Positions 7,786-17,000 of a DNA stretch of 50,341 nucleotides are shown here, in pieces. This DNA comes from Candidatus Eiseniibacteriota bacterium (GTDB lineage Bacteria; Eisenbacteria; RBG-16-71-46; CAIMUX01; WJJG01). Location of the stretch: assembly GCA_023129715.1 (NCBI GenBank), contig JAGMBO010000096.1, positions 1 through 50,341 on the forward strand, given 5' to 3'. The notes beneath the pieces were generated by a model. It was not told the DNA's origin and ran no database searches. It worked only from the letters and a program-made list of their open reading frames with translations. The position numbers and the translations under genes are program-made. Each line of letters begins with the position of its first letter. Position 1 is the stretch's first letter.

Positions 7786-8520
7786 GTGAAGGCCCGTCTC
7801 GATCACCGCTGGGACCTCTCCCCAAGGGAGGCGGTCGCGTTGCAACACCGCCTCGCGCCCCGCGTGATCGCGCGTGGTGAGCCGCCGCCGTCCCCCTTCC
7901 TCGTCGCCGGATGCGATGCCGCCGGCGGTGGGCGCTGGGCGCGCGGCGACGAGCGGATCACCGCCGCGGTGATTGTCTGGCGCTTCCCCGGCTGGAAGCG
8001 CATCGCCGCCGCCTGGGCCCAAGGCCCCTCGCCGATGCCCTACGTCCCGGGCCTGCTCAGCTTCCGCGAGATCCCGCTCTACCTGCGCGCCTTCGAACAG
8101 CTCCCGATCCGCCCCGACATCCTGCTCTGCGACGGTCAGGGCATCGCCCACCCCCGCGGACTGGGCCTCGCCGCTCACCTCGGCCTGCTCTTCGATCTGC
8201 CCAGCATCGGCGTCGCCAAGTCACGCTTGATCGGCGAGTATCGTCCCCCCGGACGCGCGCGCGGCTGCGCACCGGCGCTCCGTCACCGAGGCCGGCTGCT
8301 CGGTCGGGTGCTGCGCACCCAGCGCGACGTGCGCCCGCTCTTCGTCTCGCCGGGCCACCGCATCGGCGTCGACGCCGCGGCGCGCCTGGTGCTGCGCCTC
8401 GCGCCCTGGCATCGCCTACCCGAAGCGACCCGCCTCGCCGACCAATGGGTCGGGCGTCTGCGCCGGGAAGGCGCCGTGCCGCCGCCGGAAATCCACCCTC
8501 CTCGACGACGGCGCGGGTGA
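7786..8520 (+). CDS. nfi: endonuclease V (deoxyinosine 3' endonuclease)
   Basis: Repair nuclease that nicks one base 3' of deoxyinosine arising from adenine deamination. The 244-residue protein shows the metal Asp in VAGCDAAGGG (about 44), PYVPGLLSFRE with the catalytic Glu, LCDGQGIAHPRGLGLAAHLGL with the second Asp, SIGVAKSRLIGEY, and VSPGHRIG. These are the hallmark motifs of the family. It lies 45 bp after nadE on the same strand and may be co-transcribed. Start GTG 7786, with only a weak GCGAGG site. The C-terminus is Arg/Pro-rich and unconserved. Confidence 0.95.
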   Translation: MKARLDHRWDLSPREAVALQHRLAPRVIARGEPPPSPFLVAGCDAAGGGRWARGDERITAAVIVWRFPGWKRIAAAWAQGPSPMPYVPGLLSFREIPLYLRAFEQLPIRPDILLCDGQGIAHPRGLGLAAHLGLLFDLPSIGVAKSRLIGEYRPPGRARGCAPALRHRGRLLGRVLRTQRDVRPLFVSPGHRIGVDAAARLVLRLAPWHRLPEATRLADQWVGRLRREGAVPPPEIHPPRRRRG

Positions 8521-8560
8521 CCGCCGGCGGGGGGGCTTCTTTCCTTGCCGTTGCCTTGCG

Positions 8561-9145
8561 TTACGGTACAGGAATGGGCTCGTCACCCTTCGGCTCGGGC
8601 GGCAGCGGTTCGAATTCGAGTTCCTTGTCGGAGCCGTAGGCGGAAACGATGCCTGTCGCCGGATCGAAATGCCAACCGTAGATCTGTTCCTGACCGAAGT
8701 GCATCGTGCCGATCGTTCCGAGCTCCGAACCGTTGAGCGGATTGGGCGGTATGTCCGTGCGCAGGTAGGGCCCATAGGACTCACCGGGGGACCCGTCCCG
8801 GGCAGTCGGCAAGGTGAGCTGATCGGCGAAGATCTCCCAGCTCGTCTCTTCCGCCAGCGTGCCGGGATAGGCGCCGTGATTGAGGTAGTAGAGCTCGACG
8901 GCCTTGTTGAGGATCGCCAGGTTCTGATCGATCGCCGCCTGCTTCGCCTCTCTTGAACGATTGCCGAAATGCGGGATGGCAACCGCCGCCAGAAGCGACA
9001 GCACGATGGCGACGATCAGGAGCTCGACAAGGGTGAAACCGCTCGGCCCGCCGCGAGCAGCCGAGCTGCATGGGCGCCGCCGGAGGCGGTGCGCGACGGG
9101 GGGGCGGCATCGCCCGCCGGAGGCAGTTGCCGGGGCAGTCTTCAC
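8561..9145 (-). CDS. prepilin-type pseudopilin (GspG/PilA-like)
   Basis: Predicted type II secretion pseudopilin or type IV pilin-like subunit, 194 residues. It has the prepilin peptidase site and hydrophobic helix SGFTLVELLIVAIVLSLLAAVA with the conserved Glu five residues after the cleavage Gly. A GspG-like region follows (NLAILNKAVELYYLNHGAYPGTL), then a Gly/Pro/Asp-rich C-terminus. The leader before the cleavage site is about 36 residues, much longer than usual and Arg-rich. GTG 9145 has an AGGAGG about 13 bp upstream, rather far, and no later in-frame start is evident. It lies downstream of the C39-like gene; no other pilus genes are nearby. Confidence 0.85.
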   Translation of the reverse strand: MKTAPATASGGRCRPPVAHRLRRRPCSSAARGGPSGFTLVELLIVAIVLSLLAAVAIPHFGNRSREAKQAAIDQNLAILNKAVELYYLNHGAYPGTLAEETSWEIFADQLTLPTARDGSPGESYGPYLRTDIPPNPLNGSELGTIGTMHFGQEQIYGWHFDPATGIVSAYGSDKELEFEPLPPEPKGDEPIPVP

Positions 9146-9250
9146 ATTGTGGTTATCGACCTCCTCCGCGCGATTGTTGATACCCCATCTCAGGGCGTTG
9201 CCGCGCGGCGGGACGCTACCGCGCGGCGCACTCGGCTGGTTCGATCGCCG

Positions 9251-12193
9251 TCAGCGCAACCGCACCAGCTTCTTCGTCACCCAGGGCAGATTCTCGAACT
9301 CCAGCCGGCAGAAGTAGATCCCCGCCGGCGCCATCGCCCCCGATTCCTGTCTGCCCTCCCAGACGATCTCGTGGGTACCGCGGGCCCGCTCTCCAACCGC
9401 AAGCAAGCGCACCACCCTGCCGGCAACATCGCAGATCGAGAGGGTCACCCGCCCAGGCCGGGGCAGTTCGTACTGCAACCGCGTGACACGACCGAAGGGG
9501 TTGGGTCGACTCGGCCGGAGCATGACCGGTGACGCGTAGCTCGGTGAGGCCTCGAGACCGGCGGCCTCGGGAACGTGGACCGCAAGGGTGATCCCCCCCG
9601 TCTGGCGCACCAAACCGCCGCCGGGCAGCTGCAAGAAGCAGTCGACGTGCACGTATCCCAGCGTGTCGTGGGCCGTCGGCGTCACCGTGATCTGAGCCAC
9701 CTGGATCTCGCCGGGACCGAGTGGAATCGCAACGCCCACGGGGAGGCTCAGCTCGGCATCCCAGAAGCGCGCATACTCCTCCTTCTCGATCTCCAGCCGG
9801 ACCTCCATGGCGGTCGGCTCCGGGTTGACCAGCTGGAACTGCAGCCCCAGAGGCTCACCGACGCCGCCCTCGAGATGGAACTCTGCCAGGGTCCCGTAGT
9901 TGTTCTCGGCCTGCGGCCAATCGCTCTCCGGCGGATCGGGCGGATAGTCGATTGCGGTGAAGAGCATGAAGTGGGGTTCGCCGAAGGAATTGATCGGGGG
10001 CAGGGTCACCGGAAGCGGTCCGAGCCGCGCACTCTGGCCGAAACCGAGCACCGGCAGGGTCAACGATCCGAGATAAAGGTCACCGGGCGCATACTCCGCC
10101 ACGCTCGGGTCACCGCAGTAGACATGCACCGGGTCACCGCTCGGCAGGGTGTTCATGCCGAAGTTGCGGACGGTGACATAGACCTCGACCGTGCCGCCAC
10201 CTACATCGTAGGACTCAAGGCTCGATCCGCCTCCGCCGCCACCCCCCCCCTGCCACCAGCGATCGCTGTAGGGCCAGTCGGCATGGCCCGGGTTGTTGAT
10301 GCCCGGCGGCTGGCCCTGAGTGATCTGCTTCTGATCGCTGCGCTCCCCCCCGATCTCATCGGCATAGTCGGCGTAGGAGTGCGACGAGACGGAAGGACTG
10401 AGCGTTCCCCATGCGGTGCCGGCGATCGTTCCCGTCACCGGCGCCCCTTGCCACCCCGGCCCCATCAGATCCCAGGTGCTGAAACCCCAATCGCCAGACT
10501 GGGCAATGCCCGCCACGGCATGGACCTGCTCGCCCCCGTCGAACCCGATCTGCGTCAAGGTCAACTCGGCCTGCACATCGGTCACCGGAAAGAGCCCATT
10601 CAACGGTGCCGGCCCCGTGTAGCTGACCAGCAGCGTGGCGTCGAAGGCAGTGCTGTAATCCCAGGTCGGCGGGCTGAGGAGGATCAGTTCCCAGGGCGCG
10701 ACGAGCACGAAGCGCTTGCTGGTCCAGACCTGGTCCCAGAAGTACTGCATCGGAATCCAGCCCCCCTGGCAGACGGCCGGATCGTGGATCTGAAAGGCGG
10801 GTTGGGCGGAGGTATTCGGGCCGTAGTTCCCATAGTTGTCATAGCCGATGATCAGCACGGCATGTCCCGTAGTCGTTTCCTCTGGGGGGCAGTTCGTGAA
10901 ATCGACCGACTCCGGATCGTAGGCATCTTCGAAGATCTGCTCGCAGTAGTCCTCGGGGGGATTGATGAAGGCGATGACCGGGTAACCCGAACCGAGAAAG
11001 GTCTCGAGCTCCTCCGGCCGATCGGTGCCCGCCTCATCGACTGTATCGGCGGGGGCAACTTCGGTCCAGATCGAGTCGAAGGCCGCATACCCGATGTCGC
11101 GCCAGCTGTAGCCCCAGGCGCCCGGGGCGCGGGCGTAGCCCTGCGGAGGACACCCCTGGCGGATCAGCGTCAGCGCCTGGGTCGCGTGCGAGAAGTGTCC
11201 CGCGCGGCGCAGGTCGTCGACCACCGTCCCGAGCCAGAGGCTGTCGCGACCGTTGACTCGATCGTTCGTATTGGCGCCTGCCTCGATCTCTTCCTGCGGC
11301 CCGGGCGGCGTCACCGCCGGGTTGGGCAGCGCATCGCCGCAGCGGTCGAAGACCATCTGCAGACAGGCAACCGCGCAGCGGCCGTTCTTGCGCGCGGGGC
11401 AGCAGGGCTCGCTCAGCGCGGTTGCGGTCGTGTACTGCCCATGAAAGGGCACCGTCGGCGGGTGTTCCCACGAAGTACAGCCATTTTCGGAATCCCAGTC
11501 CAGCCCGGGAACAGCATAGCTCTGGGGCGGCAGGAAGCCGCGGATCGAGAAGTCGTCGTACCAGGCGGTCATGTGATTGGTGAAGGCGTGGTTGTCCTCG
11601 AACCAGAGATTGGTGCTCGCGGTGACGCCCGCCTGGTAGGTCACCGTCGCCACATGGGCGGCGTCGAGGAAGACGCTATACTCGCGCACCCGCGGCCGGC
11701 AGTGAATGGTCACCCAGCCCCAGGTGTCGGCGGCCAGATACTCCCCGAAGTCGACATCGTTGATCGGTGTGAAGTTGTTGGTTCCCGATGGGTCGTAGCG
11801 CATCGGATAGGCTGGTGTGTCGATCAGCAGGCGAATGTGGCCGAAGATCAAGAAGCGATCCCAGTGAAACGTCTCGTAACGAAAGGCGAACTGAACTGTG
11901 TAGTCGTGGGTCAAGTCGATCGGGATCGTGCGGGAATGGGCGAAGAGCCCCTCGTCCCACAACGCCGATCCGGTCACCTTGAACGAGTTGCTGCCTGTAT
12001 TGGCAATGGTGTTGTCGACGCCGTACGACGCACCGACGACAGCGTCGAACCACCAGCAGCTATGGTTGCCGTCCTCGAACCCATCCGACCAGAGTTCGAT
12101 CGTCGCCCGAGCTGGCGCCGCCCCGCCCAATCCCAACATGACCAAGATGGCGGCGGCCACCGGAAACACAATCGCTCGACTTCTCGCAGTCAT
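9251..12193 (-). CDS. secreted C39-like cysteine peptidase domain protein with FlgD-like C-terminal domain
   Basis: A 980-residue exported protein. Signal peptide MTARSRAIVFPVAAAILVML ending near APARA, then a LamG/concanavalin-like jelly-roll (about 30-220). A papain-like C39-type domain shows Cys in GRCAVACLQMVFD (about 272), His in TGHAVLIIGYD (about 443) and Asp in IHDPAV (about 468). Beta-sandwich regions follow, with a Gly-rich run. The C-terminal FlgD-like/type-A sorting-like domain has RPNPF, GRVTLSICDVAGRVVR and GIYFCRLE. ATG 12193 follows AAGGAGGAGGTG; the open frame continues upstream, but this site and the signal peptide fix the start. Substrate unknown. The C-terminal domain suggests cell-surface delivery as in the FCB group. 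Confidence 0.8.
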   Translation of the reverse strand: MTARSRAIVFPVAAAILVMLGLGGAAPARATIELWSDGFEDGNHSCWWFDAVVGASYGVDNTIANTGSNSFKVTGSALWDEGLFAHSRTIPIDLTHDYTVQFAFRYETFHWDRFLIFGHIRLLIDTPAYPMRYDPSGTNNFTPINDVDFGEYLAADTWGWVTIHCRPRVREYSVFLDAAHVATVTYQAGVTASTNLWFEDNHAFTNHMTAWYDDFSIRGFLPPQSYAVPGLDWDSENGCTSWEHPPTVPFHGQYTTATALSEPCCPARKNGRCAVACLQMVFDRCGDALPNPAVTPPGPQEEIEAGANTNDRVNGRDSLWLGTVVDDLRRAGHFSHATQALTLIRQGCPPQGYARAPGAWGYSWRDIGYAAFDSIWTEVAPADTVDEAGTDRPEELETFLGSGYPVIAFINPPEDYCEQIFEDAYDPESVDFTNCPPEETTTGHAVLIIGYDNYGNYGPNTSAQPAFQIHDPAVCQGGWIPMQYFWDQVWTSKRFVLVAPWELILLSPPTWDYSTAFDATLLVSYTGPAPLNGLFPVTDVQAELTLTQIGFDGGEQVHAVAGIAQSGDWGFSTWDLMGPGWQGAPVTGTIAGTAWGTLSPSVSSHSYADYADEIGGERSDQKQITQGQPPGINNPGHADWPYSDRWWQGGGGGGGGSSLESYDVGGGTVEVYVTVRNFGMNTLPSGDPVHVYCGDPSVAEYAPGDLYLGSLTLPVLGFGQSARLGPLPVTLPPINSFGEPHFMLFTAIDYPPDPPESDWPQAENNYGTLAEFHLEGGVGEPLGLQFQLVNPEPTAMEVRLEIEKEEYARFWDAELSLPVGVAIPLGPGEIQVAQITVTPTAHDTLGYVHVDCFLQLPGGGLVRQTGGITLAVHVPEAAGLEASPSYASPVMLRPSRPNPFGRVTRLQYELPRPGRVTLSICDVAGRVVRLLAVGERARGTHEIVWEGRQESGAMAPAGIYFCRLEFENLPWVTKKLVRLR

Positions 12194-12330
12194 CACCTCC
12201 TCCTTTCGCGACACCCGCCAGTATGCGGCAATCCAGCTCACCCGCCGAAAACTCCCCCGCGGCCCGCATGTCCACCAGAGAGTCACGCTCTTCGCCCGGC
12301 AGGGCGGGCGACCAGCATGGCCGGTTGCCT

Positions 12331-12360
12331 GGAACCGCGAGACTCGGGTACCATTAGTGT
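12331..12360 (+). promoter_or_regulatory. possible ECF-type promoter before the sigma gene
   Basis: GGAACC (12331-12336) matches the -35 preference of many ECF sigma factors and lies about 65 bp before the sigma start. The matching -10 is not clear (ATTAGTGTT is the candidate area), so this is only a suggestion of autoregulation. Confidence 0.25.
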
Positions 12361-12399
12361 TGAGGGCTCACCTTCACTTGGTGGCCGGCGCGGTCTCCC

Positions 12400-13098
12400 G
12401 TGGCTCGTCTCGTTCCAGCAGTTTCTTTTCCGGAGACCCGAATTCCTTGCAGAGATTCGCCCCCGCCGGAGACCCTCTCGCAGCGCTCACGGCCTCCCCA
12501 TCCTGGAGCGTGCAGGATCGCACCGACCGAACCGATACCGGCCATCACCGAACTCCTCGCGCGAGCGCGCGACGGAGACAGGCTTGCGGAAAACACCCTC
12601 TTCGACCATCTGCATGCAAGAATCCTCGCGGTGGCGAAAAGACGGATCTGGGACGAGGAGGCGGCGGCTGATCTCGCCCAGGAGACGATGCGCACGGTCT
12701 GGGAGAAGTACCGTCACGCAGCCCTGGCGCAGGGGCTTCTGCCTTGGGTGTTCACAATCCTGCGCAACAAGGTCGGCAACTACCTGAGACGGCAACGCAC
12801 GGAACGCGCCCACCTCGCCACCGGCGTCGATGTGACCACGCGCGCCGGCGGCGGGCTCGCGCCTGACGGCACGCTGGATGCAATCGAGTTGGCCGCCGCC
12901 CTGACAGAGGCAATCGAGGCAATGCCCGACGAGTGCCGCAAGGTCTTCCGGCTCCTGCTCAGCGGCGCCAATCGCGAGCAGATCCGCGCGGCATTTGCCG
13001 GAACGCCGATGGGAACGATCGACAGCCGAATCTCCCGCTGTCGCCGGCGCCTGCTGGCCCTCCTCGCCGCGGGCCCGGTGGGAGGGGCAAAGCCATGA
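12400..13098 (+). CDS. ECF-family RNA polymerase sigma factor
   Basis: Alternative sigma factor of 232 residues. Region 2 runs from LARARDGDRLAENTLFDHL through AADLAQETMRTVWEKYR to LPWVFTILRNKVGNYLRRQR. Region 4 is EAMPDECRKVFRLLLSGANREQIRAAF followed by MGTIDSRISRCRRRLLALL. The roughly 47 residues before region 2 are Pro/Arg-rich and poorly sigma-like. GTG 12400 is the only usable start I can find in frame and it lacks a good ribosome site, so the true N-terminus is uncertain. Its stop overlaps the anti-sigma start (ATGA), the usual arrangement for a co-regulated pair. Confidence 0.88.
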   Translation: MARLVPAVSFPETRIPCRDSPPPETLSQRSRPPHPGACRIAPTEPIPAITELLARARDGDRLAENTLFDHLHARILAVAKRRIWDEEAAADLAQETMRTVWEKYRHAALAQGLLPWVFTILRNKVGNYLRRQRTERAHLATGVDVTTRAGGGLAPDGTLDAIELAAALTEAIEAMPDECRKVFRLLLSGANREQIRAAFAGTPMGTIDSRISRCRRRLLALLAAGPVGGAKP

Positions 13099-13886
13099 GT
13101 GCACAGTATGATCCGCATAGCCACGCGCAGATCGCGCCCATGCTCGCGCGCTACGAATTCGGTTGTCTCTCCGCCGACGAGCGCCGAGCCTTCGAAACCC
13201 ACCTGCTGGCTTGCGACCGCTGCTTCGCCGAACTCGCGCGCGGCAACGAGGTGCGTGCCGCGATGCAGGCGGCGGCACCCCGTCTGCTGGAGGCGCTCGA
13301 TCGCGAGCCTCGATTGCGCGGCCGACTCAGATGGCGCTTGCCCCGCGGCGCCCGGCTCGACCCGCGTGCCCTCTGGCCGCGAGTCGCCCTCCCGGCCGCC
13401 ATCGCCCTGCTGATCCTGCTCGTGGGGGTCCGCGAGACCCACCAGGGAAGGGATCTTCGGGAGCTGGCGACCTTTCCCCGCCAGGGGATTGCCGAGTCGG
13501 CGCGCCGAGGGGCGGTCGACGGCGATGGGCTGCGCGAGTTACTCATCGCCGGCAGCGGCTATCTCGAGACCGGCCGCTACGAGGAGGCCGAGCAACACCT
13601 CCGTGCGGCCCTCGAGCGCAATCCTGAGTCGGCGACCGCAGCCTACCTGCTGGGACTCTGTCTCGCGCTCGAAGATCGCGCCAATGATGCCCTGCCCCAT
13701 CTGCGCTCCGCGGTTGCGGGGGCCGATGCCTCCCTGCGACCGGCGGCCCTCTGGCTCTTGGGCAACGCCTATCTCAGGGAGGGTCACATGCCGCGGGCGC
13801 GCGAGGCCTTGGAATCCCTCGCGGCTGAAGAGAGCCGCTACCGCACCGCCGCGATCGACCTGTTGCGCTCCCTGGCTGCCGACTAG
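13095..13886 (+). CDS. transmembrane zinc-finger anti-sigma factor with TPR domain
   Basis: A 263-residue membrane protein predicted to hold the adjacent sigma factor inactive. The N-terminal ZAS-type zinc finger has HLLACDRC (H-x3-C-x2-C; His36, Cys40, Cys43) after LARYEFGCLSADERRAFE. One transmembrane helix about 97-112 (VALPAAIALLILLVGV). The C-terminal part (about 140-260) is a set of TPR helices (YLETGRYEEAEQHLRAALERNP, AAYLLGLCLALEDRANDAL, AALWLLGNAYLREG), expected outside the cytoplasm. The ATG overlaps the sigma stop by 4 bp. Followed 185 bp later by the TPR-CHAT gene. The exported TPRs could be the sensing or protease-docking face. Confidence 0.85.
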   Translation: MSAQYDPHSHAQIAPMLARYEFGCLSADERRAFETHLLACDRCFAELARGNEVRAAMQAAAPRLLEALDREPRLRGRLRWRLPRGARLDPRALWPRVALPAAIALLILLVGVRETHQGRDLRELATFPRQGIAESARRGAVDGDGLRELLIAGSGYLETGRYEEAEQHLRAALERNPESATAAYLLGLCLALEDRANDALPHLRSAVAGADASLRPAALWLLGNAYLREGHMPRAREALESLAAEESRYRTAAIDLLRSLAAD

Positions 13887-14071
13887 CCCCTGGCAGAAGT
13901 CAGACCACGTTGAGAACGGGGCTCTTGAGCCAGCCTCCTGCTTGCTGCCGCGATTCGGCACAGCTCCATGCGGCGAGCGGGCCACCCCGCGCAGCCGCGT
14001 GAATGATTGCCTGCCACCCATCGATCCCGCATAGTCTGAAATCGCCACCCATGGCTGACGGAGACCAGGGC

Positions 14072-17000
14072 ATGCTGGCACGCGGAACGATCCGCTCGCG
14101 GCGGCGCCGCCTCTGGGCGAGGGACCATCGATCTCTCCAGCCAGGGCTGCGCCCGCGTCGGGTGGGCATTGCCCTGCTCGGCTGTTGTCTGGCCTCCCTC
14201 CTCACCGCCCCGCAGACCCCCGCCACCACCCCGCGGTCGATCCTGCGCGACCGGCTGTGCGCTCACCTGGCGGCGGGTTCCGTGGACTCGCTGCGCCTGC
14301 TGATGCGCGACGAGCGGCTCGCGAGCCAGAAGGCGATCCGTCGGCTTCTGCTCGACCGGGCGCGTCAATTGCAGCGGAGCAGCGAGGATTCGGCCCAGGC
14401 AACGCTCGCCTGCGCCGGCCGCCTCGCAACGATCTACGCCGAGGAGTTCGGCGATTCATCCTGTCTGACGCTCACCGCCCACCACACCGCGCTCGCCCCT
14501 GGCCTGCTGCCGGCAGTGCTCGAGGGTTGGCAGCGGTACGCTGAAGCCCAGAGCTACTATGGGCGCTCGCTCCCCGACGAGGCCCGCGCGCTACTAGAGG
14601 AGGCCCTCGCCCGGGCTAGCGAGACGGGGGATGCCCATCTGCAGGCCTATGCCCTCTCCCTGGCCGGTTCCTGTCACTGGATGCAGGGCGCCTACGAGGA
14701 GGCACGGGAAACCTACCGGGCGGCCCGCGCGGAGGCACGGCGTGCCCGAGATCCGATTCAGGAAACCCGGCTACTGCGCAACATTGCCCTGACCTACCAG
14801 CTCCAGCACCGCCAGGCAGAGGCCATCGAGACCTTCCACCAGGTCCTCGCCGCCGCGGGCCGCTCCGGGGATCGTCGCCTCCATGCGCAGGCGCACAACG
14901 ACATCGGCATCTATCACCTCCAGCAGGGAGAACTCGAGGCGGCTCTCGAGAAATTCACCTGCGCGCTCACCCTCGCCCGCCAGGAGAGCCTGCCGGACCT
15001 CGAGGGCAATGTCCGCCAGAACCTCGGCATCGCTCGGGGACAACAGGGCCGGTATACAGAGGCACTGGCGAACCTGCAGGCCGCACTCCTCCTAGCGCGT
15101 GACCTGGGCAAGCGCCGCCAGGAGGTCGGCGCGCTGCTCAACATGGCCGGGATTCATGCAGAACTCGAGGATCACGCCCAGGCCCTGATCCTGCTCAAGG
15201 AGGCGTTGCCGATCGCCGAGCAGTTGGGCGCCGCCGATGTCGCCGCGCAGATTCGCAATGAGATCGGCGAGGTCTGTCGCCAGCTGGGCCGTCCGGAAGA
15301 GACGCTGCGCTATTGTCGGCAGGCCCTTCCCCTGCTGCGCAGCAGGGGAATCCTGCGCAGTCAGTCGGTCGCTCTGCACAACATCGGGGCGGCGCTGATC
15401 GCGCTCGGCCGCCTCGAGGAAGCCGAGCGGGCCTTTCGCGAAGCAGAAGCCCTGCTGCAGAGATCGGGAGACCGCATCGGCCGCGTCTCGATCCTCGCCG
15501 ACCTCGCCGAGCTCGAGATGCAGCGCGGTGCGTTCCCGGCCGCTGCCGCCGAGCTCGCCCGCGCCCAGCCTCTCGCCGATAGCCTCGCCCATCCCCTCCT
15601 GCTGGGGGAGCTCGAGTGCCTGCGTGGCCGGCTCCATGCGCGCGCCGGCGAGATGGAGGAAGCCGACAAGCGGTTCCGCCACGCGCTCGCCCACGCCCGC
15701 GCACTGCGCTCCCCGAACCTCCTCTGGCGCGCCCTCGGCAGTCGTGGCCGGTGCCGGCTGGCGGCCGGTGATCCGGCAGCGGCGCGCGAGTACCTTACGG
15801 AAGCGGTGGAACTGGTCGAGTCGCTGCGCGGACAACTCGGTGGCGAGACCTTCCGCCTGGCTTTCCTGACCAACAAACATGAGCTCTATGTCTCGCTCGC
15901 CGACGCCTGTCATTCCCTGGCTCGCCGCACCGATCAGCGGCCGCGACTCTACCGCGAGGCCTTCGACGCGGCCGAACGGGCCCACGCCCGCGTGCTGCTC
16001 GATCTGCTGGCGCGCCCCGCCGCCGGCGCGGAAAAACGCATCGATCCCGCCCTGGCTCGGCACAGCCGCCAAATCCGCGAACGCCTCGCCCAGCTCCAGA
16101 CCCTGCTCGCCGAAACCCTCGCCCGCGACACCTGGGATGGGGCCCGGGTCGACTCGCTCGAGGGCGAGCTGGGGCGCCTCTGCCGAACCTATCGAGAAGT
16201 CCGTGATGAGATCTGTGCCCGCCATCCCAGCCACGGTATGCTCATCGGTCAGCGCCAGCCCCTCTCCGCCGGAGCCGTCCGTCAACGTGTGTTGCTTCCC
16301 GGCCAGGTCCTGCTCGAGTATCTCAGCGGCCGCGAGCAAGGCTTCATCTTCCTCCTCACCGAGGACACGCTCCAAGTGGAACGCCTTCCGGTCGGCGCCG
16401 ATTCGCTGGCGCGCTTGGTCAACCGCTACCGGGCGAACCTGCTCGCCGACCGGCCCACCGCCGCTCCCTCGGCTCCCGAGCCACAGCCAGGCGGCGACGC
16501 GGGCAACGATCTGGTCGCGCTGCTCTGGTCGCCGATTGCCGCCAGCGTCCCGCCGGAGGCACGCCTGCTGATCATTCCCGATGGCCCGCTCTTCGGCCTC
16601 CCCTTCGCCGCCCTGCCGGTCGAGTCCGCGCCTCTCGTCGCCCGGCATGCGATTGCGCTGGCTCCGTCGGCCAGCGTGCTCGACCCGGCGCTCACCGTCT
16701 CCGCCCCACTGGATGCCACGCTGCTGCTGGCCGTCGGCAATCCGGCCACATTCAGGGACCGCGCCCTGCTCGACGACACCCGGCGGCCGGCCGAGGCGTG
16801 GCGCTTCGGAGCCCTGCCCTTCGCGGAGCAAGAGGCCCGGCAGGTCGCCAGCTACTTCCCACAGGCGCGCCTCTTGACTCGCGAGGAGGCGACCGAGGAG
16901 GCGGTCAAGGCACTCGCCCCCCAGTGCACGCACCTTCATTTCGCAACCCATGGCATGCTCGACGAGCAGGAGCCTCTGCTCAGCGGCCTCGTGCTGGCTC

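Noticed and set aside
9575-12787. Long plus-strand open frame (over 1000 codons) opposite the secreted C39-like gene
   Set aside because: It is antisense to a gene with a signal peptide, ribosome site and recognisable domains. High GC content leaves long open antisense frames, and its composition is Arg/Gly/Asp-rich with no family.
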